In this document: positions 9,849 to 23,175 of the stretch, one piece after another
Layout: every line of letters begins with the position of its first letter
Numbering within the stretch: the first letter of the stretch is position 1
The notes under the pieces: model-generated
The model's database searches: none
Seen by the model: only the letters and a program-made list of their open reading frames with translations
What the model was told of the DNA's origin: nothing
Assembly: GCA_965112735.1 (NCBI GenBank)
Contig: OZ218954.1
Coordinates: 3,906,001 to 3,970,000 of the forward strand
DNA: 64,000 nucleotides
Origin: Phaeosaccion multiseriatum
Taxonomy: Eukaryota; Ochrophyta, other classes
Direction of reading: 5' to 3'
Position numbers and translations under genes: made by a program

Positions 9849-12462
9849 TCAATCTCTCTGCCGGAGCTTCCTCTCCTCCCCTGCCAGCAGCCTCCTCGCC
9901 TCCGTCAGGTCCACATCTGCAGACACCATGTCACTCAAGGCCACGAAGAAGGCCCGCGTGTCCACGAGGCAAGCCCAAAAGTCCCTGCAGGTGCCCATGT
10001 CGTCCGGCTCCCCCCCCTGGGGAGGCAGGGGGGAGCTCCTGCGACTGATCCAGCTGGTGCTGCTCAGGCTGCTGTTGGCGTTGGTTTCGCGAGAAATCTC
10101 CCACCAGGGGGGCAGGTTGCTACTACCGCTGCTACTTTTGCTACCACTACTACTACTATGACGCTCTCCTCCTCCTCCTCCTCCTCCTCCTCCTCCTCCT
10201 CCTCCTCCTCCTCCTCCTCCTCCTCCTCCTCCTTCCTCCTCTCCCCCCTCCTCCTCGGGACAGAGGCTGCCTGCCGCTCGCGCTCCCCCCCCGCCCGACA
10301 CACTCTCCATCATGGCCCTCGTGTTGAGCTGCGCAAGTCCCTGCTCGGGGAAGAGCTGCATGAACTCCGCCCCTCTGCCCAACACGTCCTGCATCAACTC
10401 CAGAAAGGCCTCCCGAATGGCCAGGTCCTCGCCCGTAGGACTGTACATGGACACCAACGCTTCCACCCCAGGGGTACCCCGGGGGGACCTCCGCCGCAGA
10501 GGAGACATGGAGGAGGTCCGCCGCCGGAGCGGAGACATGGAAGAGATGGAAGAGGGTGTGTGCACCTCCTCCTCCTCCTCCTCCCCTCCTCCTCCTCCTC
10601 CTATCCCCGGCGACAGAGGAGTCACCGCCCCCTGCTTCTTGAGGCGGTGCAAGCCTCGCCCCAGGGCCATGAGGTCCTCCTGTGCAGGTGTCAGCTTCAC
10701 CTGTTGGTGATCCGACGCCGCATCGGCCTGTGAGTATGACGACTCTGCGTGGAACAAGTCTTGTTCGCCGCTCTCCTCCTCTTCCTCCTCCTCGTCGTCA
10801 TCGTCGTCGTCCTGCTTGCCTCCGTCGCAGAGCGGCAGCGGCAGCAGCAGAGGGAAGGTGTCAGTCGCGCTGCTGTCCCCCTCGCCCTCTCCTGGCTGCT
10901 GCTCAGGTTCCAGACACGGGGGACAGCGGTCGTAACCGTCGATTTCCGGCACCAGAATGGCTTGAGTCGCCCGGTGCACCTGAAGAAGACATGGCATTGA
11001 GAAAGATCGTGACATGGGGGGCACGGAAAGGGAAGGGAAGTGACGCATTAGAAAGGAAGGTAAGAGACGCATTTTCACCCGCACCCACGCATCCGCACAT
11101 ACACAGATACACACCCACACACATACACACAAGAGAGGTCAAAGCTGAAGGGCTGACAAAAAACCAACCTCCTCTCTCCTCTCCTTTCCTTTCCCCTCGC
11201 CTCTCCTCTCCATTCTCCTCCCCTCCCCTCCCCGTTCCTCTCCTCTCCTTTCTCCTCCCCTGCCCTTTCCCCTCTCTCTCCTCTCCCCCCTCCGACCACG
11301 GAATAACAAACAAGCACTGACCTTGGCAACCGCCCCTCTTGGCCAGGGCGGCAGCTTGGCAGCGTGGTGCAGCTTGCCCGCCGCAGCCTTCTGAGTGGCG
11401 GACATCGCCGGAGAGGGCTTTAGTGTGGCCTCATCAAAATCGAGGTCTACATGCACAGCACGGCTCAGCATGCGCCGCACACACTCCAGGGCGTTGCTGG
11501 GCGGGCCTGTCACACACACGTGCGCTTGGGCATCCTGTGGGGGGGGTGGGGGGGAGGGAGGGAGGAGGGAGGGAGGGAGGGAGGGAGGGAGGGAGGGAGG
11601 GAGGGAGGGAGGGAGGGAGGGAGGGAGGGAGGGAAGAGGTAGGATGGGAGAGGAGGTAGGATGGGAGAGGAGGTAGGATGGGAGAGGAGGGGGGGGAAGG
11701 AAGAGATGGAGAGGAGAACGGCAATTTGGGGTTGGAGGGGAGGAGAGGGGCGGCGAAGTAAGAGCTAGAGGCGTAGTCGAGGCGTATGGGCATGAGAAGC
11801 GAAAAGGCAGGGCCAGGTTGGGCGTGTGTGGGACCAAACCGGCTCTACCCTTCCGCTCGACTTCCAACATTCGCTGATCAACGCCAAGTGACGCACGCAC
11901 ACACGTACGCACACACGCAGACCCGCACGCACAAACGCTCACACACGCACACGCCCATACCCTTGCCCCCACAGGCGCCGCTCTCACCGTCTTTGCCGCT
12001 CCCAGGCACGACTCACTCGTGCGCACCCCCCACATTGTTCCCAAGCGAAGGTCCGAAGCACCCGCCTCTGATGAGTCTCCGCCCACACCGCCCCATCCGC
12101 CGCCGCCCGCCCCTCTGCTGCCATCCCCATTGGCCAGGGCCATGCAAGTGAGGCTCGAATCCAGGCCTACGAAGAAGGGGCGGCGTGAGGGGCCTCCTGC
12201 TGCTGCTGCTGCTGCTGAGGAGGAGGAGGAGGAGGATAGAGAAGGGCCGTTGGTGGGAGTGGAGCCGAGGTTGTTGGCCACTTCTTGCTCGGACATCTGA
12301 GGGGGGAAGAGGGAGGAACGGTGGGTGGGTGGGTGGGAGGGAGGGAGGAAGTCATTGAGTGAGTGAGAGGAGAGCGTGAGATACCTGAAATAATGAGAGG
12401 AGTGAGGAAGTGATTGAGTGAGTGACTGAGTGCATCATTGGGAGAGAGAGAGAGGGAGAGAG

Positions 12463-12500
<38 letters not shown>

Positions 12501-15500
12501 GAGAGAGAGAGAGGAGAGAGAGAGAGGAAAGAGGGAGAGAGAATGAGAGAGAGAGACAGGGATCATGGATGTTGGGTATTGAGGGGCACACGATAGGATG
12601 GGAGGCAGGGGCCCTCAGATGGCGCACTCGAATCACCACTTTGCCTACCTGGTTGGTGAGGTTGGTGGGCGATCGCCAGTTCGGGCCCATTCCCCCCGTG
12701 GGCGTCCTCTGCTCCGTCGCCTCCTGAAGAGACTGGAGAGTCAGGCCCGTCGCGCGCGCGTGTGTGTGTTTGTGTTTGTGTGTGTTTGTTCGTGTGTGTG
12801 TTTGTGTGTGCAATCGTGGGGACCGATGGAGGAACGGCCGCAGAGATGAGATTGAATAACGGTCACCCCAATGGTCACAACAATGGTCATCAGTACACGG
12901 GAGTAAGGCAGAACGGACACGCACACGGGAGGAAGGTAGAAGGGGGCGTCAGCAAAGTTGGAGTAGGGTGGTAGGGTGGTAGACAAGTAGGCAAGTAGGC
13001 GACCAAGCGGCGGAGGAAATACGAAAAAGAGTTTACTTATAAAAGAGAAGATGGAGCGAGCGAGACACTGCAGCACAAATAAATAACACTTCGTTTCATC
13101 ACGTATATGTATACAATGCACACGGCCACACACGCACGCACACACATCAAACACGCACGCACACACATCAAACACGCACGCACACACATACCCACCTGAC
13201 TCCTCCAGAACCAAAACACCTCCGTGGCGGGCAGGAGAGGGACGTAGGCGTAGTGCCACTGCAGGGGGTGCATGAGGGCTCGGAGACCCTCGCAGCAGAG
13301 CGTCACAAGGGCGGGGTCTTTACCGCTCACCACCACGGAGCGTTCGAGCACAAGCGCTTCCAGGGCAGTCAGTATAGTGCGTAGGCTCAGAGTCTTGGGG
13401 GCGGGGGGGGGAAGAGGGGGAAGAGGGGGAAGAGAGGGGGAAAGGACCGGGGTGTTGCTATACGTTAGTGGGAATTGCCGTACGTTAGCGGTAGAGTTGC
13501 TACACCCAGGGGGGGATAGAGGGGTAGAGGGGTAGGTGGGAAGGAGGGTACAAGGTGTAGGGGGTATGCACGTCATGTGCGCACTCCGTGGATGAAGAGA
13601 AAGCCGCGAGGGAGAGGGGCGAGAGAGAGTGAGAGAGAGAGAGACGAAAGGTACAAGTGACTGCCGACCGAAAGGGTCTGAGAGGGTGGATTTCCGATCG
13701 ATTGCCTCTTGCTTCCTCTTCCCTCCCTCTCCCTCACCAGCACGCCTCCTCCTCCCTCCCTTCCCCCCCCTCCCTCCCCCTCCCTCTCCCACCATCTCCA
13801 GCCTGCCTCTCTCAGCGGTACTTCTCAGTCCGTCCCACCCCGCCTCCTTCCGCCTCTTCTACCCACCCACCCACCCACCCACCCACCTGAAAGATTGGCA
13901 GCAGCGGCATGTCTAAAGCTGGCACAGCGCCAGAGCCCCAAAAGGCCCACAGCCGCGGCAGTCGCGTGGCCGGCGGGGCCCTCAGCAGCAGAGAAGAGAT
14001 GGGCCTCTTGTCCTCCATCTCCCTCTCCTTCGTCCTCTCCTTCTCCTTCTCCTTCTCGTCTTGGTCCTCGTCGTCCATATCTCCCGTCTCTGCAAAAAAG
14101 GCGCGGCTGCCCCTCCCCCTGCTGCCCTTACTGCCGCTGCCCTTACTGCCGCCTTGTCCTCCCCCCCCTCCTCCCGACCCCGACTCTGGAGGAGGCTCGG
14201 GGGGCAGAGTTGGTTTCTCCTCCGGCGTGTCTATGTGGAGAGTCGCTTCCAAGGTAGCAGCGAGCTCGTCGTCTGCTCCAACCTCTTCCCCTCTCGCCTC
14301 GGCCTCGCCGCCCTCCCCTCCCCACCCCGTCCCCCCTCCCTCCCTCTCCTTCCCTGTCCCCGTCTCTCCGAACATTTCCTCCTGCCCCAGTCCCTCTCTA
14401 TCCCTCCTCTCCCTCCTCCTCCTCCTCCTGCTCGCTCCTCGCCTCATCTTGTCGCGAGCCACCTGCTCCTCCCGAGCGGCCCGAATGAGGCGCATCGGTC
14501 TCTGAAGCGAGCTATGCTCAATCACTACCGCCCGAAGCGTGTCGAACAGGGGCAGGGGTGAGAGTGCACACACACAGTCGGGTACAAACACCACCTTATC
14601 CATCCCCTTCCCTCCTCCTTCTGTACCACCAACTCCTGTCGGATTCTCCAGCCGTCGCCAGGTGGTGAGGCATGCCCCGTATAGCACTGTATTCATCTCG
14701 CCCTTCTTCCGCAATATACCCCCGTCATTGCGGTCCAGCCTCCCTCCCCCCGCCCCTCCTCCTCCTCCTCCTCCTCCTCCTGTCCGACGTCCCACTGTGG
14801 CCACAAAGTGATGCAAAGTCGGCGGACACAGCTCCAGCCCCTTGCTCTCTCCGCCTCCAAGTTTCAATGCGAGGCCGTGGGCTACCTTCGCAAGTGTCCC
14901 GGGCAGGCAATAACCGGGCAATATCTCCATCAAATCGTGCTCCAACAGCCGCAGCAGCATCGTGTTTAACGGGCCCCGTTTGCTGCCATCGTTGCTCTCG
15001 TCCTCGTCCGGCCTCCCCCCCACCATGACCTCCTCCCCCTCCTTGGCCCCTCTGCGAATCGCCCCTGAAACCGTCATATGCCTCAGCTGCCTCACATGTG
15101 TACGGAACCGCCGCTCCATCTTGGGCTGGTGCACAGGTTCCCGCTTCGCCCTATTGCTGTGGTTGCTATTGGCCTGGGCCTTGCTGTTGCTGTTGCCGTG
15201 CTTGCCCATGCTGCGAGGGGAGGGAGAGCGCTTGCTGAGTGTGCTTTGGGCGGGAACGGAGGGCGCATCCGACCCTAAACAGCCGTGCAGACCTCCCACC
15301 GTGGAGGCGTACGTCCCGTGAGCTGACCCCAGGTCACCTCCCAGGGAGTTCTCGACCTGTTGGGAGAGGGAGGGGAGAGGAGGGTGTGTGTGTGTGGGGG
15401 GGGTGTGCGTCAGCGGGGCTTCGTACAGCAGAGGTACTTGAGAGGTTAAAGGGGAGGGGCCTGAACATCGTTGGAGAGTTGCGAGGAGCAAGGGCCTATC

Positions 15501-17799
15501 GACAGAGGGAGGGAGGGAAGGGAAGAAGACGAAAGAAAGAACAAAAGAAAGAACGAAAGAAAGAAACAAAGAATGAAGAAAGAAAGAAAGAAAGAAAGAA
15601 AGGATGAAGATGAAGCAAAGAAAGAAGAAAGGAAGAAAGAACGAAAGAAAGAAAGAAAGAAAGCCCTCGCAGCCCTCCCCCCACCCCACACAAACACTCA
15701 GGCACACACTGCCAGCACTCACAGGAGTCAGTTCGGTGGATTCCAACACATTAACGTTGAACATGAGCACCATGCCCGCCCCGGCCAGGTCCAGCGTCTG
15801 CAGGGGGTCACACACCCTCGCCTTCCGTAACAGCTCTATCTCTCCCTCCTTCGCTCCTTCCTCTCGACCGTCCCCGCCCCGGCCCTTGCTTCCCTTGCCC
15901 TCCACAGCAATGCTGGGAGTGCCACTGCAGCTGCTACTACTGCTGCTGACGATGCTGCTGCTCCTCTCCTTGCGCAGCCCACCTCCCCAACCAAGCCCTC
16001 CCTCCTCCTCCTCCTCCTCCTCCTCCTCCTTCTCCGCCGTGTCGTCTCCTCCTTCTCCCCCGTCCTCCTCCTCCTGCTGCCGCATGGCATCGCCCAACAG
16101 AGACCTCCTGCCCTCCAACGCCAGCACATCCCCCCCGGGGAGAGGAGCCGCCGATCCGAGCTGACCATCTAGTGCCATCTCCGCGGCCGACAAGCCGATG
16201 CCTCTCCACCCCCCCCGGGGCCTCCCCCCGCCCAATCCACTGCCACCCCTGTCCCTCGCTCGTCCTCCCCCTCTCCTCCTTAGAACCCATGCCGCATTGT
16301 CGAACATCTTCTTGCCCGTACGCCTGCGGGGGAGGAGGACAAGTATGACGATTGAGTGAGCGAGTGTGGCCATTGCCCTTTTCCAGTTCCCAAGTGTGAA
16401 GAAAAATGGAAGGGAGGGGGGTGATGAAGAGAATCTCATCACGGTCGCAAGCAAAGCAAAAAAGCAAGCACAAACACAGCACAGCACACGGCAGTTTTGG
16501 ACCACGGTAGCCCATTGAGGCAACGGCAGACCATCTAGTGCCATCGAGGCAACGGCAGGCCATCTAGTGCCATCGAGGTAGGGAGAGGCTGCATTGAGGC
16601 TTTGGGATAGACGGCATTCCTCCCTCCTTACTCAAGAGACCGGGGGGTGTCGTCCCAGCGCTACCATAATAGTTGCTGATAGACAACCAACTGCCCAACT
16701 GCTGCTATGTATGAACACTCTCTCGTTCTCTCGTTCCCTCTCTCTCCCTCTCTCACCTCCCCCTCCCTCCGGCGGTCACCAGCGGCGGCCAGGGCTTGAA
16801 TAAGTGGACCCAGTTGGGCATCTCTGACTGCTCGAGCTCACTATCAGGCCCCCCGGGGGTGTCCATCCCGTCTCCGGGACTGGCGAGGTGGTGCAGGCTC
16901 GACAGCCTCGAGCTCTCCTGCTCACAGATGGCAGCAGATGAGGCAGGGCAGATGGCAGCATATGGGACACGCGGTGGATGATGGACAGGAGGACAGGAAG
17001 CAGTGAGAGACAGACGAATTGCATTAGGAATAAGGGCAGTGATGCCAAGGAAGATCCATCTGACCTCACCCACCCACACACATCCACATACCCACACTGT
17101 ACACCCTGTCCTGACACCCTCCACCCTCTGTCCCAACACCCCGCACCCCTGACCTGCAGCCTGCTGGGGTCCTTCCTGAGTACGTCCGCCATGTCGTTGA
17201 GCAGCAGTAGCCTTCCCTGGAGCGAGGGAGAGAGGGGAGGGGGGGGAGGAAGACAGACAGAGGGAGGGAGAGGGAGGGAATGAGTGAGTGAGTGCCGCGA
17301 ACGGGTAAATTGTGATTGGAACCTTCCTTCCGTCGTTCCTTCCGTCGTTCCTTCCGTCCTTCCCTCCCCCCCTCTCCCTCCGTTCCTCAGCCCCCCCCCC
17401 CCCCTCCATCCCTCTACCTGCAGAGCCGGACACTCCAAGGCCAGCATGTCCTCCACGAACTCCGTGTAGGTAGGGCTACGCTTGAGGCGGAGGAGGAGGC
17501 GGCTCTCCAGCACCACAAAGGCTTGCTGCTGGGCCTCCAGGAGAGCATCTGCCAACCCAGTTATGTTGCTGGACGGGTGGCAGTGGGTGGTATGGATGGC
17601 AGTGGATGGAGGTGGGGGTTGGGGGTGGGGGTGGGTGAGTGGAGCGGAGGGGAGATGGGCCGAGGCTTTCACCTTCCCTCCACGATCCATTGATTGGGTG
17701 GATGGCAGGAGTGTACACATGCCCACGCACGCACGCACACACACACACACCCACACATCCACACACGCGCACACAAATACAAACACACACACACACACA

Positions 17800-17838
<39 letters not shown>

Positions 17839-19067
17839 GCACGCACACACGCACGCACGCACACGCACCGGGCCAGCTGGTCCTGATCGCTCTGCCTCAA
17901 AAGGCTCGGGCCGCTGCTGATGACTCCGCGAAAGGCACTGAGCCTGCCCAACCGACCGGCGATGGCGGCCCTTGTCTCCTGCGACACCTCCACATCCCCT
18001 GTGAGGCCCTCTGTGAGCCGCTTGCCCTCGTCCAGCAGGCTGCTCAGCACGTGCACGACGCTGTTGCCGGTGAGGTGGTCAAGGGCCTTGAGGACGTTGC
18101 CGCACAGAGGCCGCATGGTGCCGTTGAGGGCCGACCAAGTACGGAAGTTGGCGGACAGGAAGATGGGGCATTCCGTCCCACCGAAGCTTGTGCTGCGGCT
18201 GTTGCGGCTGCCACCACTGCTGCTGAGGTCGGTGGCGCCGTTGCTGCTGTTGCCGGCGGTGGTGGTGGTGTTGAGGGTAGTGCTGCTGTTGCTGCGCGAG
18301 GGGCCTGAGGAGTCCCCGCCTCGCATGTATCGCTTTAGGCAACCGTTGGCCGCGGTGCCCTCCTCCAGCAGGTCCTGAGCAAGGACAAGGGGAGGGAGAG
18401 GAGAGGAGAGGAGAGGCGATCAAGCGACGAGCGAGAGAGCGAGAGAGAGTCAAACGTGAATAAGGGCAAGCGGGGAGGAGAGGGGAGAGCATGAGCAAGC
18501 GACAAGCGAAAGAAATAAGGAGAGAGAGAGCCATGCATGCATCAATTGAGCCATATGCACGCACACACGCACCTGTAGAGTGATGGGGTACGTCATGCGG
18601 AGGTGGTCCACGAGAGCGAGATAGGAGTTGGAGGCAGTGAACTTGGGGAACCAGTATTCACGCAGCTCTAGGGCCACAAGCGCCTGAGGGGATGGGCGGA
18701 GGGAGGAAGGGAGGGGGGATGGATGAGAAGGCGCGCGACCCACGCACAGGCACATACACATACACTCATGCACAGGTACATACACATACACTCATGCACA
18801 CACACTCACACACACAAACTCTCTCTCTCACACACACGCACACACACACACACACACGCACACACACACATGCACACACACACACACAAACTCTCTCTCT
18901 CACACACACACACGCACACACACACACGCACACACACATGCACACACACACACACACATACACACACGCACACGCACACACATACACACACATACACACA
19001 CGCACACACACACACGCACACACACACATGCACACACACACACACATGCACACACACACACAAACTC

Positions 19068-19102
<35 letters not shown>

Positions 19103-21160
19103 CACGCACACACACACACATGCACACACACACACACATACACACACGCACACGCACACACATACACACACACATACACACACACGCACACACACACACA
19201 CGCACACACACACATGCACACACACACACACATGCACACACACACAAACTCTCTCTCTCTCACACACACACACGCACACACACACACGCACACACACACA
19301 CACACACGCACACACACACATGCACACACACACATACACACACGCACACGCACACACACATACATACACACACACATACACACACACACTTTCATTGACA
19401 TACACATGCCTGCGGGAGGGCGAATATGTAACCGCACGGCCATCCCCTGGCGGCGACTCGGGCGGTCTGCTGGAGAACCTCATGCGGAAGGCCGAGCGTG
19501 TCGGGGGTGGAGGGGTCGAAGTACTTCGCAGCGATGCTCTCCTGAAGAGGGAAAGAGACACACACAGCAAGTGGAGCAACAGTGAGGAAAGATTGAATAC
19601 GGGAGTGAGGATTGGGGAAGGGTAACAGCAGGGTCACGGTCAGGGTCACGGTCAGGGTCACGGTCAGGGTCAGCTCTCCGCGAAGGAGACGGAGCGGATA
19701 CAGCACAGGCCCAGTGCGTGTGTGTGTGCGTGCGTGTGTGTATGTGTGGGTGTGTGCGTGTGCGTGCGTGTGTGTATGCATATTGAAGTGTGCGCCTGTG
19801 TTTGTGTGTGCGTATACTCCCCACCTGCCGGCCGAGCATATCCTCTGAAGTGGCCCTGGCGCAGGCCATTCGGTACTGCTCCACCTCGAACCAGAACAGC
19901 AGCTTGTGCGCCTGGGGGGGGGGGGGCGTCCAGGGAGGGAGAGAGGGACGGACGGAGGGACGGAGGGAGGAAGTAAGAGAGAGAGAGCTAGACAGTCAGG
20001 GTGAGAGTGCCGTCCGGCAGTGCTGTGGCCGCCGCACAGAGGCTCAGGACAGGGTAGGATCGGATACGGACACAAAAGATAAACAAGCACAGCTGCGGAA
20101 GGGAAAGGCGGTACCGGTCCCCGCTCACTGACTGGCCGACTGACTGACTGACTGACCAACGGTCTGACTGCCCTCCTTCTTCCTCTCCTTCCTTCCTTCC
20201 TTCCTTCCTCTCTTCCTCCCCTCCTTCCTTCCCTCCTCTCTTGCTCCCTTCCTTCCTTCCTTCCTTCCTTCCTTCCTTCCTTCCTTCCTCCCTTCCTGGC
20301 TGGGTCGCACATGCTGTACGCACCTGATCAAAGCGCATGAGGAAATCAAGGAAGTAGCTGAAGCGGTTGTTGTCATACATCACGGCCTCAAAGTTCCGGA
20401 GGTTCGCGGCCCTCTCGGCCGTCATCTGCCCCCCAAACGACGAGTCCGCGCCTGCCGCACCCGCCGGGGAAGGGACGAAGGGCCCCCCACCCCCAGGGGA
20501 GGAGGCAAGGAGGAGCTCTTCGATGCTCGACTTGTCGACATTCGGCCTTGACTTTATGTCGATATTCGGCCGCCTCTCCCTCGGAGACAAGGTAAGCTGC
20601 TGCTTCTTGCCGCCATCTTTGCCATTCCTGCGAGCACCCGCAGTGCTCTTGCCATTGTCAGTGCCGTTCTTATCGCCGCCGCCGCCGCGGTTCCTGCTGC
20701 TGCTCATCCCCTCTCCCCGGTGTCGTGAAAAGCCCTTCGATGCCGACAAGTCACTCGCCTCCTCTGGTGACAGCGCCCCCGGAGAGGCGGGAGGCAGGGG
20801 CACATCTCCCTCGCCAATGTCGGTGTTGATGATGTCCCCCAGGCTGTCGGGAAGCTTGAAGGGATACTTCTTTGCTGCGGCGCCCAGGGCCTGCCTCATG
20901 AGGGAGGCCTCAGTAGGGGAGGTGGCCCCCGGCTGCGTGTGCGACCTGAGGCTGGAGGGCTGGAGGGGAGAAAAAGGGGTTGGGTGTGAAAAGAGAGAGA
21001 GAAGGGGGGGGTGGGGTGTAAGAGCGTGCCGCACAACAATCGTTGGGGTGGAGGAGAGGAGCAAGTGAGGGAGGGAGGCAGGCAGGGAGGGAGAGAAGAG
21101 AGAGCGAATGCTGCTCAAGCAAGACGGGTGTGGACGCAGAACGCAGGTAGCGCGAACCAT
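9849..21160 (-). CDS. RGS-DENN fusion protein
   Basis: Exons in order: 20959-20324, 19911-19825, 19541-19410, 18683-18573, 18374-17869, 17568-17418, 17216-17154, 16917-16757, 16323-15723, 15356-13887, 13393-13196, 12723-12649, 12296-11988, 11534-11322 and 10979-9849. All phases agree. An RGS domain spans the first four: [38 protein letters not shown], then [18 protein letters not shown] and [13 protein letters not shown] weaker second RGS-like end ([20 protein letters not shown]) lies in 17568-17418. The DENN module follows: uDENN ([22 protein letters not shown]), cDENN ([29 protein letters not shown]), [20 protein letters not shown], and dDENN helices ([15 protein letters not shown]). RGS domains accelerate G-alpha GTPases; DENN domains are Rab exchange factors. 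At least 1,900 residues. The 5' end is unresolved: the frame of the first exon stays open to an ATG at 21160, but 21030-20960 looks intronic. Confidence 0.8.
10160..10235 (-). repeat. (CCT)n tract coding poly-Gly in the RGS-DENN gene
   Basis: About 25 CCT triplets on the plus strand lie inside the last exon and read as a poly-Gly run on the coding strand, between dDENN segments. Length variation here would change the protein without shifting frame. Confidence 0.85.
11541..11635. repeat. (GGGA)n microsatellite in an RGS-DENN intron
   Basis: More than 20 GGGA units immediately upstream (on the coding strand) of the exon starting at 11534. On the coding strand it is (TCCC)n, part of the pyrimidine tract of that acceptor. 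Confidence 0.9.
12436..12560. repeat. (GA)n tract in an RGS-DENN intron
   Basis: About 125 bp of GAGA/GGAGAGA purine repeat in the intron between the exons ending 12649 and starting 12296. Confidence 0.85.
15521..15664. repeat. (GAAA)n tract in an RGS-DENN intron
   Basis: Repeated GAAA/GAAC tetranucleotides in the intron between exons 16323-15723 and 15356-13887. On the coding strand it is a long TTTC pyrimidine tract. Confidence 0.9.
17728..17868. repeat. (CA)n/(GCAC)n tract at an RGS-DENN donor
   Basis: CA and CGCACGCA repeats start directly at the donor of exon 18374-17869, so the intron begins with GTGCGTGTGCG repeats. Confidence 0.9.
18738..19391. repeat. 650-bp (CA)n satellite in the GC-AG intron of RGS-DENN
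   Basis: Roughly 650 bp of CACACA with scattered G or T and a recurrent aaactctctctctc block at about 18817, 18890, 19061 and 19245. The recurrence shows higher-order repetition of about 70-190 bp. It fills most of the intron that interrupts the RGS domain. Confidence 0.95.
20186..20297. repeat. (TTCC)n microsatellite in an RGS-DENN intron
   Basis: Over 100 bp of CTTCCTTCC in the intron after the first RGS exon (ends 20324). Confidence 0.9.
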
Positions 21161-21590
21161 TGAGCCAGGTAATGGAGACGGTAGTGATGAGGAAGGAAAG
21201 GGTTTAAAAGAGAAATTAGGGCCAACACTCTGGGAGAGCAGACCCCCCCTCTCTCTCTGTGAGTACTACTGGAGCTCCGCCGTACCTCTCTCCTTTAGAG
21301 TAAACTATCTGCCCTTCATCGCTGGTCTTAAAGGGTATTTTCTCTCTTCTTTGCTTTCTTTGTGATGGATGTGGTGGTGTTTTTGTGTTTTTTGGCGACG
21401 GGAGCGAGGCCCAAACTGCGAATCGAGTTTTAAAGTCGAGCTCAACAAGTCGAATCCGCCATGCACCCCTCTATAATAAGGGGGCGCTCTCCAACAATAG
21501 ACTGCCTCTCTCCTCGGTTTGAGTCTGTACCAGTGGTCCTTTTTGTGTCAAGCATCTTCTCCGCACATACAGTAGGCCGTACGACTGTGT
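21161..21590. promoter_or_regulatory. Shared region between the divergent RGS-DENN and CorA genes
   Basis: About 430 bp separate the two divergent coding regions, so both promoters must lie here unless the RGS-DENN gene has a further 5' exon. No TATA box or other clear core element was recognised. The role is inferred from gene orientation only. Confidence 0.4.
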
Positions 21591-23119
21591 ATGTGGAAGG
21601 AGGCCGCCATCCTTGAAGGCGCGAAAAGTGGCATGCCTTGTCCCCTCCACCAAGGCAGTAGCAGCAGCAGCAGCGGTAGCAGTAACAGCAACATACACAG
21701 CGTACAGAAAAGGGACAAGGGCCGCCTTCTCAAGCGCCCACGCAAGCCAAGGAGGCTCGAGCTGGTGCTCGTGCTGGCCTTCATAGCGCGCCATGCCCCT
21801 CCTGTGCACGCCCTGGCGCCCTTCTCGACCTCTTCCACATCCTCGAGCGCGACTACGGCTCCTCCACCCCGGCGGCAGACTTCTACTGTATCTTCTGAGG
21901 GCGGAGATGCTTCGCGGAGGCCCTTCTTTGTTGCAGCGCCGAGGGAGGAGCCAGAGACGAAGAGGTACATCCGCAACCAGCAGCAGCAGCAGCAGTGGCA
22001 GGGGGAGCAGGAGGGCGGGGAGCGAAAGGTAGTTCTAACAAGGAGTGTGGTTTTAGAAGGGATAGAAGTGGCAGAAAGGACGGCAACCGCACCGACAGGT
22101 AGTGTGTCGAGGCGGCCGCAGCAAGAGGGGCAGCAGCAGCAGCTGCAGCAGCAGATTGCGCATCGAGACTCGCACTTCCGCCGGCCCGAGCAGTCATATG
22201 GGCAGGAGCAGCCTCCCCGAGATCAGCCACCGCCCCCTCAGCAGGAGCCCTACCAGCACCAGGGTCAGCAGCAGCAGCAGCCGTCATACGCGCGGCAGCA
22301 GCAGCCTTATGGGCAGCTGCAGCAGTCTTATGGGCAGCAGCAGCCGCAGCAGCAGCAGCAGCCGCAGCAACAGCAGCAGCAGCAGCTCCGGTATGAACCC
22401 TCGGACCAGGCCCATCCCTCAGCATACGGACCTGCTGATGCTGCTGCTACGCCTCCACCCTTTTGGGGGAGAGCCCCTGGACTGGGCAGACGCGTGCACT
22501 CCTCTGCTGATGCAGGAGGAGGTGGAGGAGCAGGAGCAGGAGGAGGGGCAGGAGGAGGAGGAGGGGGAGCAGGAGAGGGGGAGGCAGTAGAAGGAGCGGC
22601 AGTAGGAGGAGGAGGAGAGGCAGCAGCAGCAGCAGGAGGAGGAGGAGCGGTACCAGCAGCAGAGGGAGGAGGAGGAGGAGGAGGAGGAGGAGGAGGAGGA
22701 GGAGGAGGAGGAGGGGGAAGGGGGGTGGCCGCGATGGAAGGAGCAGAAGGGGGCTCCCTCAAGGCGCCGCCTGCAAGAACGACTGTAGCACCAACTGGTG
22801 GAGCAGCGCAAAGGGGACCCGCGGTGAAGGATTTATTCCATCAGCCCGACGGCAGCAAATGGGAGTCGCCAGGCTCGGGTATGGCCGGAATCCGAGCTGC
22901 GGCCATGGGAGGATTAGGCAGCAGCAGCACTGGTGGTGCGATGAAGAAGGACATGCCGCAGGTAAAGAGGTGGATACCCGCTATCAGCATGAGGACCGAT
23001 GGCACCATAGGGAACACAGAGGTCAGTGAGCATCGTAAGGGGTAGCGTGATGCAGGAGATGACTGTCCTCCTCCCAGTTCCAGGTTGTGAGGCCTTTCTC
23101 TTTCTCTCTCTGTGCGTGC

Positions 23120-23175
<56 letters not shown>

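Noticed and set aside
11451-11676. CRISPR-like or satellite array at (GGGA)n
   Set aside because: Simple tetranucleotide repeat without spacers, within an intron of a eukaryotic gene.
18766-19585. Open frames of Cys-Val or His-Thr repeats over the (CA)n tract
   Set aside because: Dinucleotide repeats stay open in several frames on both strands; the region lies inside an intron defined by flanking RGS exons.
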